Assembly (NCBI GenBank): GCA_030141605.1
Contig: JAQGDQ010000597.1
Coordinates: forward strand, 64,001-128,000
Source: Tubiluchus corallicola
Taxonomy: Eukaryota; Priapulida; Priapulimorpha; Priapulimorphida; Tubiluchidae
Length of the DNA stretch: 64,000 nt
Reading direction: 5' to 3'
The stretch's first letter is position 1; every line of letters begins with the position of its first letter. Of this stretch, positions 23,601 to 34,600 are shown piece by piece. The translations under genes were made by a program, and so were the position numbers. Below the pieces are notes generated by a model. It had not been told where the DNA came from and ran no database searches. It saw only the letters and a program-made list of their open reading frames with translations.

Positions 23601-25208
23601 TGATGCTGATTGGCAGTAAACCAAATTGCATAAAAAAGTCTGCATCATCAACAGCATTTTCCCAGTAAATTTAGCATAACCTGAAAGTAAATGTCAATGA
23701 ACAAAATCATCATATCATTCACGCACTTAGATAAACCACTCACATTTTGAGGAACCTTGATTAGAAATAGCCGTTTGGTCTTGTCATAAACCTCCTCTGC
23801 CCAAAGCACGTCGCCTTCTTCTTCTGCATTTTTGGAAAATGTTTCTTCAATCATCTCAGGTGGAACCTCAACGCTGGAATCAGAAACATGAAGTTGAAGT
23901 AAAAATACATTTAGTTTTTGCTATCTACGATAAAACTTATGGTACATATAACCATCACCTTCTCGCCAACCAGCAAACTAACTAGATATTCTGTTATAGA
24001 GGGTAGAATTCTGGCTGGCTTAACATCAAACTGTATAAAATGCTTAAAGGAAAACAGCTCACAATTTCAGACCAACAGACTCGAAAAGCAGTTTTAGCAG
24101 TTTAGCACAAAAACCTAATTTTGGTAGGTTTTTCTTGTTGCATGTTGGCAGCCATACATATTTAGACATGTAAAATGTCTTTATAGAAATGCATTGCACA
24201 GTATAACAAAGCCAGTCATGACATTAAGACAGTCCCATGAAACAATACAATAGCCCAGTGACAACTTCAAATGTTTATATTCTGAACCTATATAGAAATT
24301 GCCAAGTTTCTGCTAAATTAAAAAAAATTATAATGAATTAATTGCAAGCCATTAATTAGGTTTTTCAGCCAATATTTGCTAATCAGAAACATTTTAGTAA
24401 TTATTAAGATAAGGGTAAGAAAAGGCGCGGTCTGAAAAATATTGTCCTGTTTTCCTGAACTAAGCTGAGAATAATCATTACAAATTGATAGCTGGAAAAA
24501 TCTAAGTCTATCTATTCCTAATGTTACATTTTCGTAAAAATTATGTACATACACACATTCCTGCAGACATTATGGTGTAACCTTTATAGGCCTAAAACAT
24601 AAAAGAAAACAAAAAGAAGGAAGAAAACTAAACAAATTTAGGAAAATCAGGTGACCCAAAGTTTCTTTAACTCACCTGTGCTTAAGGGAAGATGCTGGTA
24701 TCTTTATGACAGATGATGAAGAATACTGATCAGTCATCAAAGGTTCATTTGACGAAGATTCAAAAGGAGGTTTAGTGTCTACCTCTAATTTTTGTACATC
24801 TGCACTAAGATTGTCCGGATTTCTGTTTCCCTCAATACCTAGAATATCCACATTCACAAAGGAGTCGTTTTCAACACTTTGCTGCTCATGGTTACTGCCA
24901 ATGTAAGAGCCATCCAGCTGCTCACTGGAATTGTCCAATCTGTTCTTTTTAGGACTAGTTGCTTCATCAGAATCAGATATATGGTCAGACTTTGATCGTT
25001 TCTTCTTTTTCTTTTTATGTTTTTTGGGAGACAATCTCTCCAACGGTTTAAAGAACTGAAAACTGATGTCACTCAAGCCTGCACTTTTTGCAGGAGATAT
25101 ATCACTTGAGCCTGGCTCGATACCTCTTGTCGAAGAACTGATGTTTAAGTTCAGATCATTTGCTGTAGACGATGAGGACAAAATGTCGTCGACATGATGT
25201 TTTCCCAT
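17605..25208 (-). CDS. POLR1G: POLR1G/RPA34-like RNA polymerase I subunit (7 exons)
   Basis: Seven exons join in frame to 535 codons plus stop: 25208-24676, 23873-23744, 22435-22331, 21177-21133, 19720-19666, 19207-19082 and 18218-17605. All introns are GT-AG except the last, whose donor is GCAAGT (GC-AG). In the animal RPA34 family the conserved core has a 'LWLI-P' strand and a final 'P-IP..L+.RF.P.G' block before a lysine-rich tail. Here I see 'RLFLIKVPQN' in exon 2, and 'GEIAIQQAV' then 'LPDDLKQRWPI' in exon 6. A tail of about five imperfect units of roughly 32 residues follows, each with a KHKKKKKKK-type run, probably nucleolar targeting. The N-terminal exon (about 177 residues, Ser-rich, with its own KKHKKKKKKRSK near residues 61-72) is longer than usual. 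The family assignment rests on motif recall, not a search; a generic lysine-rich nuclear protein remains possible. Confidence 0.6.
18356..18694. mobile_element. Possible hAT-like non-autonomous element in last intron
   Basis: Within the last intron of the POLR1G-like gene lies a block of self-similar 'gagtc/gactc/gaatc' words ('cgagtcggagtc', 'gactcgactcag'). The right end, read inverted, starts 'tgtgttggagttc' and the left end starts 'tagtgctgaagc', a weak terminal inverted repeat. Flanking 8-mers do not match, so the ends are tentative. Confidence 0.35.
20945..21075. repeat. Intronic direct repeat, copy 1
   Basis: This segment resembles 21715-21840 in order and spacing. Both contain 'aacatcaac', 'attatctt.gaagg', 'actaaa', an 'aggaagatttta'-type block and a 'tttaaaa' end. 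The copies are clearly diverged. Together they bracket the 45-bp fourth exon of the POLR1G-like gene. Confidence 0.55.
21715..21840. repeat. Intronic direct repeat, copy 2
   Basis: Partner of 20945-21075, about 770 bp away, in the same orientation. It lies in the intron before exon 4 while copy 1 lies in the intron after it. It may be a dispersed element or a local duplication. Confidence 0.55.
22490..22850 (+). mobile_element. 3' end of a LINE (RT C-terminal remnant)
   Basis: The plus strand, with several breaks, reads residues like 'APRLWN' followed by 'KKLLKNT'. This fits the conserved C-terminus of CR1/L2/Jockey-type LINE proteins (P-lWNsLP, then FK..LK..L). About 250 bp of 3' untranslated-like sequence follows, ending in 'taataaattattattatt'. 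It lies in the second intron of the POLR1G-like gene, on the opposite strand. It is severely 5'-truncated and inactive. Confidence 0.5.
23365..23570. repeat. 24-bp intronic minisatellite encoding an octapeptide
   Basis: About eight copies of a 24-bp unit, consensus 'cctgataatgagccaggctc' plus four bases, lie in the second intron of the POLR1G-like gene. Because 24 is divisible by three, the plus strand reads repeated 'GPDNEPGS'-type octapeptides (one TGA interrupts the older 5' copies), and the minus strand reads 'EPGSLSGP'-type octapeptides with no stop through the array. A TGA lies directly upstream on the minus strand and no splice sites are evident, so I treat it as non-coding. Confidence 0.8.
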
Positions 25209-25710
25209 CTATTTTAAAAAAGAGAAAACAAAAACATTAGTCACGTGACTCATATATTATTATTTTATTTATTTATTTTAAGTGGATTGGTAAATTGTAT
25301 AAACGATCATATCGTATAAACTAAATGGGAGAGAAAGATAGGAATGTTAAATAACAGACTCGCATCCTGCACAGCAAAAGCCAAAGTAACATGTGGAATA
25401 TCAATTCGACGCGACACGCTGAAACAGTGAATTTTTTTGTACAGACCTTGAAATAGCTTGAACTGAACTGAGCTAACAATTTAAAAATATAATTATATAT
25501 AATAATAATAACCGCCTAGAGAAATGGTGTTTTAATCCAAAACAATAAAAAGTTGAAAGTACTTCTAACAGTAGCACTGCAAATTTACGATAAAATAGGG
25601 TATATCATAAATCATAATTTGACTTTAAATAATAAGCACCTCGCTAAGCATGATATAAGAAAGGAATTATTATATTATAAAAAAATGACAGCATTATACA
25701 TGTAAAAACT
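25209..25710. promoter_or_regulatory. Upstream region of the POLR1G-like gene
   Basis: This is the about 500 bp directly upstream of the minus-strand ATG at 25208, up to the LINE tail. It must contain the 5' end of the transcript if that is unspliced. It has A+T runs ('tattattattttatttattt') but no TATA box or initiator that I can single out. Confidence 0.3.
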
Positions 25711-27180
25711 GCAAGATCATCATCATCATCATATCATCATCTGTTGTAAACATTGGGCAGACAGAATTCTAAAATAAAAGCCGTAATCCAGCAAACAAAG
25801 TAGACACTGCAAGATCAACTTGTCAATATCTCCTCTAACATGACCCTTGACATCACTTCAGAACATGCTGCAATGTCACCATCCCATGAATCTGTATTTT
25901 TGATTTCTAATGGTGTATTCATAAGATCTATTTGGATGAAATTGATGTAAGTCAGCAGCTGTTGTCCTTGTGGTTTCTTTTCTTTCTGTAATCTTTAATG
26001 GCCTGTCATCTGGTAGTCTTATCCATCTTAATCTTCCCCTTTTGGTGTTAACTGTCCATTCCTCTGCCTTGACTTTATTATACACATCCTGGTTTGATAT
26101 TTTCTTTGGCCAGTTTATTCCTAAATTGTTCCTATGGTTTCTTCTTTCAGATGCAACGATTTCTGATTTGTGATGTGCTTTGATTGTCCATAATTCTGAG
26201 TTGTAGTGAAACCCAGTTTCCACAAGTGCAGCCAAATATTCTCAGTTTTGTTTCTAGTTTGACCCTCTTACTTTCAAAATTGTTTGATATTTTTTTAATA
26301 TGCAGCTAGTGTTAAGATTTTTCTTCTTGTTGATATAGATGTATCTTTATCTGTTGACAGAAGACTGCCTAGGTATTTACATTTCCTCCAAGCATCATCT
26401 CCATTTCTTCTTATGTGATACTCTTCTGTTTTATCCTTATTTGATATGAGGTCCATTTCTTTTGATTTTCTTTCTAGTTTGATTTTGATGTCATCTATTT
26501 CATCTTTGGTTCTTATTATCCATATAACATCATCAGCATAATAAAAGTCTGTGGTTGTAGGATATTCCATTTTATTAACATAATTGCATTCTAATTCTGT
26601 TCTCGACAGTAAATTTTCTGGATCCAGATTGATATAATTGTGGTTGTAAAGTTCTTTTCTATGTGTACTATTCCTGTCCATTAATGCTATAGCAAGATAG
26701 AAAGTGAATAGAACAGAACTTAGGCGGATGCCTTGAAGTATTCCTTTTTTGTGGAAAATGAGTAAAATATGAGAAAATATGGGAAAATATCATATGAATT
26801 TCATCGGGATTAAGTATTTCTTGTAGATGGTGTAGCAGTGTCTTTCTTCGCACCGAGTCAAATGCTTTGGGGATGTCCATAAATAATATGTATATTGAAT
26901 AATCTGCTGAAGAAATGGCCTTTTCTGCTAGTATTCTGCAAGTCTGAGCAAGTTCTGTTGTATTTCTACCAGGCTGGTAAGCTGCTTGGCTTTTTGGAAT
27001 ACACTGATGCAGTCTGTCATGGATCCTGTTAAGCATACATATTGCTAGATTTTTTTTTATCATGGTTAATAGCATCAATGGCCTTAGATTTACTATTGGT
27101 CCTCTCTTTTTTCCAAGCATTTGCAGGAACCACTGCAAAATCATTACCATCCAATGAATCATACGTCCAGGAATATGATT
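25711..27180 (-). mobile_element. LINE fragment B, 5'-truncated, frames broken
   Basis: The minus strand reads reverse transcriptase blocks in order. First come a fingers/palm part with 'SQAAYQPGRNTTELAQ' and 'YILFMDIPKAFDSV' (about 27115-26790), then the active site 'FYYADDVIWI' with 'NKDKTE' (about 26560-26430). A C-terminal region with 'GINWPKKISNQDVYNK' and 'RGRLRWIRLPDD' (about 26130-26000) follows. The 'RRRLRWIGH..R.PDD' region after the RT is seen in several LINE groups, such as RTE- and Jockey-like. A gat/atc-rich tail at 25711-25740 marks the 3' end. Frameshifts separate the blocks and no endonuclease domain is present. Confidence 0.75.
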
Positions 27181-27960
27181 CGTGTTCACCTCCATATGCC
27201 AGGATTTCCTACTCACTGCAATGCCCCAAGTGCATTTATCTCTAAGGATCAGTGCTGAAGTGTTTAAATCTTTCTGTACAAAATCTAAATATGTTAAAAT
27301 TTGTCCTCCTGCAGGTTTTTTAGCTGGTTCTATGGCTTGTTGAAGAGCCATCTTCACTGGAATATCATCAGGTAGTCTAAAAATATGCCAAATCCATCTT
27401 AAACGGCGTCTTTTTATTTTTCTTGTCCAAGGTTCTTCTTTTATTTTTTCATATAGATATTTATGTGAGATTTTTTTTGACCATCTGATACCCAAAATGT
27501 TTCTGTAATTTCATCCTTGAAACTCACTGATTTCAGCTTTATGTCCACGGCTCAGAGTCGTACAGAAATAGTTTCAATTACGGTTGAGAATATTCTAATT
27601 TTTGTTTCCAGAAAAATCCTCCTATTCTCAAAAACTTTTGTGAGTTTTGAGTAACCTGATAATGCCATTATCTTCCATCTTGGTATGTCGTCTTCTGCTG
27701 CGAGCAGACTACTGAGATACTTGCATTTTTGCTATAATTCATCACCATGGTGTGTTGTGTGAAGCGCTTCAGTTTTATTTTTGTTCACTACGAGATCCAT
27801 TCTTTTCAGTTTCTCTTCTATTGAGTTTTTTATTTCATCTATTTCTTCTTTGCTTCTTGTAATCCATGCCACATCATCAACATACTGCATAGGTATAGTA
27901 GTTGACATACTTTGTAGAGAGCTGTAACTGTGTTCTTGTCTTTTTTGAGCCATATTGTCT
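27181..27960 (-). mobile_element. LINE fragment A, upstream neighbour of B
   Basis: A second, diverged piece of a related LINE lies immediately 5' of fragment B on the same strand. It begins inside the palm with 'MQYVDDVAWITRSKEEIDEI' (about 27893-27834) and 'NKNKTEALHT'. It continues, with frame breaks, to the C-terminal region 'IKRRRLRWIWHIFRLPDD' (about 27425-27370) and ends with a 'W'-containing terminal motif near 27190. It has a YVDD active site where B has YADD. Its C-terminal frame reads straight into the RT of fragment B, making a chimeric 275-codon open frame (27495-26668). Confidence 0.75.
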
Positions 27961-28600
27961 ATGTAGTCACATACTCATATTTCATTACATACTTTGTTTA
28001 CTCAATTTTTCTGCACTGCCACTAGTTTTTGTGTTCCACAGTCCTTGGCATTATGCTTAAAAATATAATTTGATTTAAATTTTTTACAATTTTTTTTACA
28101 ATTTACACTAACCTGAGAAAGGTAGCTGACATGATGACCAATTGGTCTTTCGCTACCCTTTATCCTGCACCCCCCCCCTAACTTTTTCCTTTAGGCATTA
28201 TTTATCCTTTTTAATTAATAACTATAGCAATAATAGTCTACTGTATTCTGGTGTAAATGAGGAAATAAATAAAATGTCTATGTCAATGTCTACGTCTTAC
28301 TTCATTTGGTATTAATTCCGGATCAAGAATTTTCTAATTGTGAATTCTAGGATTTTCTAACACTGCAAGACACAACACGTGAAAATCAAGAAATCCGGGA
28401 CATCTTTCACTTGTTCTGCAAGATCCTTCATCGTTAGCGTTGATTTCTCATATTGCAATGCCTTGAAGAACAGAAACGTGATAGCAATTTGAAACGCTAA
28501 TCATTCCGAGAAAATTACTCAGCCTCACTGGTTTTCTCAGAAATAAAGCTTAAAAACCTATCGAGTGTTCTGTGTTAATTTCTGTCAAATTGTAAAATTT
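27961..28600. promoter_or_regulatory. Upstream region of NitFhit
   Basis: This about 640-bp stretch between LINE fragment A and the NitFhit ATG includes a further LINE-like 3' tail at about 28230-28300 ('gtgtaaatgaggaaataaataaa' type). About 270 bp of unique sequence follows before the start. No TATA box is obvious. It is the only unique sequence available as a proximal promoter unless a 5' untranslated exon lies further away. Confidence 0.3.
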
Positions 28601-31600
28601 ATGCCATTAATAAATCGGTTTCGTTTTTCCAAAACCTCTTTTAAGTTTGCTTCATGGTTAACAAGGAATTTTACAATGTCTCTTTCCTACAAAAAGCACA
28701 TTATTGGCATATGTCAAGTTACAGCTAGTTCTGATAAACGCAAGAACTTTGAGTCCTGTAAGCAGCAGATTGAAAATGCTGTCTCTAAAGGAGCTAAGGT
28801 TAGTCAAAATTTAATGTAAAACAAGCAGGTTATACTACTGGTAACTAAATTGAGTGCCATTATATTTTCACACCTAGTTTTTTAAAGCCTATGAACTTTA
28901 TGCATGCAAGAATAACATTTTGACTGCAATGGTCTAAGCTTATAACTAAAAACTCTAACCGAAGATTAATGGAGAGTTGGAGACTGACCTAAACCCTGAA
29001 CTAAAAATAATGGATACTCTTGTCATGCTGGGAGCAAATTTGATTTTAATAGGACAAGCATGAAATATTTAAGATATTGATAAAAATTATTGCTAGGCAT
29101 CTTTGTTGTCTATCTTACAGCAACTTAGAACAAATAGGAGGTGCAAATGTTATAAGGTAGTATACATGGCATTTTAATTAATAAAATCTGTTTAAAATGC
29201 TAATTAGATATAGGCTGCAAGTGCTTTAGTTTAATACTCAAATTCATTGTTTCAGTTTTATTCTGTATTATTACCATTGCAGATGGTGTTTTTACCTGAA
29301 TGCTGCGACTATATTGGTGATAACCCGCAGCAAACGATAGAACTTGCTGAGGATCTTAATGGACCTACAGTCAACCGATACAGAGAATTAGCACAGCGAT
29401 TAGGCGTATGGTTGTCTCTTGGTGGCATCCACGAAAAGGTACTGTATTATTTTCTTCATTAACTGATTCTCTTAAGTTCCTGAAACCTTAGTTCATGAAA
29501 TATTAAACTTTTGACCTAGCATGTGTGGCAGTGTAACAGTTATTTTTCTAGATAATTTACATGTTCGCTTGAAATAGCACATCTTGCTACAATATTGAAC
29601 CACATTGCTGTTCCTATGCAGCTGGTATTAATATAATAAAGTGCTTTCATAATCTGTATGATCGTATCTGTTTATATATATTTGGCTTATATTGTACTCT
29701 GACTGCTAGTTTAAGCTTACCTAATTAAATTACCTTAAAGATAAACTAGCAATTTATTTTCTTTTTGTATGTTATATTTACACAATTGTAATAATTTTCA
29801 AATGTTCAGGGGCCAGAAAGCGATCGTACCCGGGCATACAATACTCATGTCATTTTGGACAGCAGCGGTACAATGGTCAGTACTTACCGCAAGATGCATA
29901 TGTTTGATGTAGAGATTGCAGACAAAGTTTCACTTCGTGAGAGCGACTACACCATTCCTGGCACAGTCATTGCATCCCCGACTGCAACGCCAGTGGGTAA
30001 AGTTGGACTAGGAATTGTATCCTTGAGCATTTTGAGAACTTGTTTCAAATTCGTAGCATTATTTTCTTTTACCCTTGACTGCCAGTAGTGCAATTACACA
30101 CTTGCACTGTTTTTTGAACTTACCCATAGATGGCAGACAAAAATTGCTCAGTCACCATAGCAATGCCCATTCCGGCAGTGTGATGTTAGAACCTATAGCA
30201 AGACAATGAACGTTTTCAGCTGCCATAGCAACTTGTTCCAGCTAAGCCGTGGATTGCTGCTGCGTGAAATTTTACATAATTTTTTTTTACAAATATCATT
30301 AGCACACAAAAGCTTATGTCCTGCATTTACATAAATAACATACTCTAATAACATAAATGAATGCACCGGTACCACATGAAAAACACTTCATTTACTGTAC
30401 AAAACAGCATAAAACGCTTAATAGATTTACCGAAAATGCACAAAACCCAAAATTGATCTTAAAACAAGAATTTGATCATTACAAAGCTTAAAAACCCTTC
30501 TTGATAGATCCGTTGGCTATTTTACCTGCATGTACTCATTGTAACAAAATTAGCAAATATTGTGTATGAAATTTCTCAATGGCCAGTAAGTTAATCAGAT
30601 GCAACAATGAAACTTGTAATTGCACTATTTGCAGTCGCATGTAACATTGCTGTTTGCTACATATTTTGGCTCATGCTTTTGTTGTAGAGTTCTTGCAAGA
30701 TTACAACAACCTAACAACCTTTGGTAAACTAGACTCTCTGTGCAGGCCAGTCAACTTCATGAACAAAGATTCCATTGTAGCAAGTCCGGGCATGATTGCT
30801 ATGGTGTGAGAGTAAGTCCATATGGTTTCTGAGTGCAGAATTTAAAGTGACAAAATCCTATTATGTAACTGTCTGCTCTTGCCTAAGACAAATTTCATAT
30901 GAAACTAAGTACCAGTCAGTTTGTTTTTTATAGTCCTGTCAATTAAAATTCCGGGCAAGGTTGTTATGTGTATTTAGCAACCAAAGTTAAGCAATGTCAA
31001 ACCTGATCAGTAAGTGGATCAGTGTTCATGGATTCAATATTCTTCTAGGTATGCTTTATTCTGCTACACTACTCGTCAGCATTTACCTCATTGACAGAGT
31101 ATTTATGCTAGGGGCACACTACATTATTAACTTGAAAAACTTTATTGAAACGTAGGACTATTGAAATATTGAAATGTAATGCCAAAAATGTCAAATATAT
31201 GATCTCTATCATCTGGCAACTAAATCTACAATCTGCAAAACTTTTGCCTGCACTCTTGTTGCTGGGTATGAAAAGTGATGCAACACTAAGAGAAATTTGC
31301 TCTATTGAAGCTCAGTTATTTGACATATTGCTTATTTATTTGACAAATTTGCCTAAGAGTCTCATTGTGGGACACAGTGGCACAAAAACCTTAATACCTG
31401 GCATTTTTAGCTCTAAGTATTCAGACCCCATGCAAAACTTTAAGCGCACTATGCTATATTGTTATTGCAGTCAAAAGAGACATTTCATTGCAATTTGTCT
31501 AATCTTGTTTTAGACCTAGGTACAGATCCAATTTTTATTCGTGGAATGATATACTGATTTTGCAAACATGGATTTGGTGCAATCCTATTGCATGCATGTC

Positions 31601-34600
31601 TTTATGTGGCTGACACTGCTGGAACAATGTCTCATCTCAGAGGATTATCCTTGATGAAGACGTGATTGTCCTCATTGATGGATTCCAGCTTACAGAGTAG
31701 CAAATTACATATAATTGACAGTACAATGCACTTCTGGACATTTTAAACAAAAGAGTTTCATTTGTTATTTTAACAAAATTTTGGCTTATCTGTGTCATTT
31801 GGGGTGATGTAACACCCCACTTGTTATGCTCTTCTGCATGTGTTTCTTTAACCTGACAGTGCTATGATGTGAGGTTTCCTGAAATGGGAATTTTGCTGCG
31901 GCAAATGGGAGCAGACATTTTAACCTTTCCTTCCTCGTTCACAGTACCCACTGGCAAAGCACACTGGGAAGTAGGTAAATTATTGAATATTTAGTTTCTC
32001 AATCATCATCAATTTTTTTCAGAATGATTGCAATCGCATTGCAACCGAATATAATTTTTGTCGTAAAAACTATTTTTATTTGTTTTAAAGTCTGCTTTTG
32101 TTTTCTTCCGACAAACTGTCTCTTAGTAAGGCAGATGCTGAGCCAAAGAGATTTTATATGCTTCTAAGTGACAGACGCATAAAAACGTAATTTCACGTCT
32201 ACTGCTTCAGCTCCCACTTCCCTTCTAGTTCATGGTTGTGCATTTTTAAAAGTTCAGGACGAGTATTTGCAATAATGCATAATAACAAAGTTAATTTTAC
32301 CTTTTACAAACCAAATTGTTAAACATAAGCATGTTTACACAAACTTGTTTGAATCTTTATAAAGCAAATGTGCAGAATGATATGCAAAGTATGAAAACTA
32401 TAATTATTTTTTGCTCAAGAACACCATGCCTTTTGATGTAAATTGAGCATATTCAAACTAAACTTCAATGGTTTCCAGAGAGTCCGTGGTTTTGTACTAT
32501 TTCTTAGCTACAAACTCAAAGACAAGTGTTTTAGTTGATAAAACATAACATTAACCTGTAATGTAAGACATTGCAATCAGCTATTAAATAGGCTTCCATG
32601 TTCAGCAATAAACCACAAGTAGTTAGGGGATTTACTATTATAAATATTCCTTCATCTGACAGACAAAAATTGATAACTAAAATGAACAATCATCAATTTA
32701 AGTTTCAGTAACAAAATATTGATGTGTATTCTAACAGCAAAAAATGTCATACTTAAACCACTAAAGTAAAATATTTATGTCAAATTTCAGATATTACTTC
32801 GCGCCAGAGCCATCGAGACACAGTGCTATGTTGTTGCTGCAGCTCAAGTAGGAAAACACAATGATAAACGATCATCATATGGCCATGCTATGGTGAGTAC
32901 TGCAAAAATTCTTTGATGGCTAAGCTGTTTGTGAACCCGCGACCGTACTGGCCTTTCCTTTCCTTAGTTGCATTAGTTAATGTACGACTGCCCAAGATTT
33001 GAAATAAATATAATTAATACAAAAAAGATTGCCTACTTTATAAGATGTAGTATTAGACATAAGGTCCTTCGTTCAATTCAGTCATAATCCCAAATTTCTC
33101 GTGTTTCTTCCATTCTGTAAACTTTAATGGTAGAAAATAATTGTTGCTTTTTTCCTTCAGTAATATGCAGAGGTTGAATATGGCCTGTTGTCAAATCTTT
33201 TTTTTAAATATTATAAATAATAATTCTGGAAATGTTTCACGCAAAACTGTAAAAAAATTATTATCGTATAATTGTAGGTGCGCATGTATCTTTCTTTAAT
33301 CCTTTTTTATTTACAAGTTGCCCTTTCATTTTATTTGTTATTGAATGTGTTGTCTGACATAATATTCTTTTTTAGAGTAGATTGTATGCTGATGAACATC
33401 TACTTAAATTGCTTTTGTTGAAGTTTTGCTATTAAAACTTTTCTGCTACCTTCTCATGTTTTTAAATTTCCTTGCGTAAAAAATGGCCGAAAGACAGAAG
33501 ATATTATGATACCAACCAACTATGGCAAAATTTTTTGAGGTGGTCCTATTTTTTATAATAAAATATAGTAAAAGTATAATGTTTAAACTGTTTGTTAATT
33601 CAGCAAGTGCACAGCAAACAGGCAATACAGATACAAAGTCTGGTGGCATAACTTTCCGTTTTTTTGTGGGAAAATCCAGGACAGCATTTTTACATTACAG
33701 GTGGTTGATCCATGGGGCATCGTTGTTGATTGTTGTAACACCGAAGCTCGAGTTGCAGTGGCAGAGATAGACCATGATGTTATTGCTCGTGTGCGTTTGG
33801 AAATGCCCGTTATGCAACAACGGCGACCAGACTTGTACGGAGCATTGTATCCATGCAGGAAGACAGGTAGTTAATTACAAATTTGTTCTCAGCGCCTTTA
33901 TCGAGTGGAAGCTTTTTTATCAGATCAGGTAAAGTTAATCTTCATACAGGAGTTAGAGATATTTACAAAGAGATCTTCTTCGCTGCTTCCAACTTTGAGT
34001 AATTTCATTTCTTTTAAAACCCTACTGTAACTGCAGTAATTATCTTGTAAACTCAACGTTTGTTGTCATTCAATAATTAAAAATTGCAAATTTCTTAGTT
34101 TTTTTTTTGTACATCACTGTTGAATATTTATAAGTGGGAATGGATGCAATCAAGTATTTTAAATAAGGTGGCTTGTTCTTATTTTACCAAATTATGAACA
34201 GATGAGGTGTGACTATTCACTGTGCTTGTTGTGTCTGACAATTTTCAGGTACAGTATTAACACCTCACATATGCAGCAGTGCTACTGTGGCATCTGCAGT
34301 AAGTCCTGGCTTAATGACAGTAATACGATTTAGCAAAATGTATTATTAAGAGAATCAAGGAATGAAGCTATAACTCATTTTACTTAAATGCATTCACTTC
34401 TGTTTTTAATAAAATATTATTGTATTATGATATACAATTACGGGACATTACATTTTTATTGACGTTTCAGAGTATCGGACTGCATATTCACAATACATGT
34501 ACCATATGATAACCCAACTACTACTTTTCCTTCTAAACTGTTCCAGGCCTATTCAACCGTAATGTTGATATTTTGAATGAGGACTTTTCTGTTTTAGGTA

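Noticed and set aside
25970-27245. Plus-strand frames over the LINE region
   Set aside because: Antisense shadows of LINE reverse transcriptase sequence.
31145-31513. 122-codon plus-strand frame within NitFhit intron 3
   Set aside because: The residue pattern is that of AT-rich intron; no domain, and the flanking exons join in frame without it.
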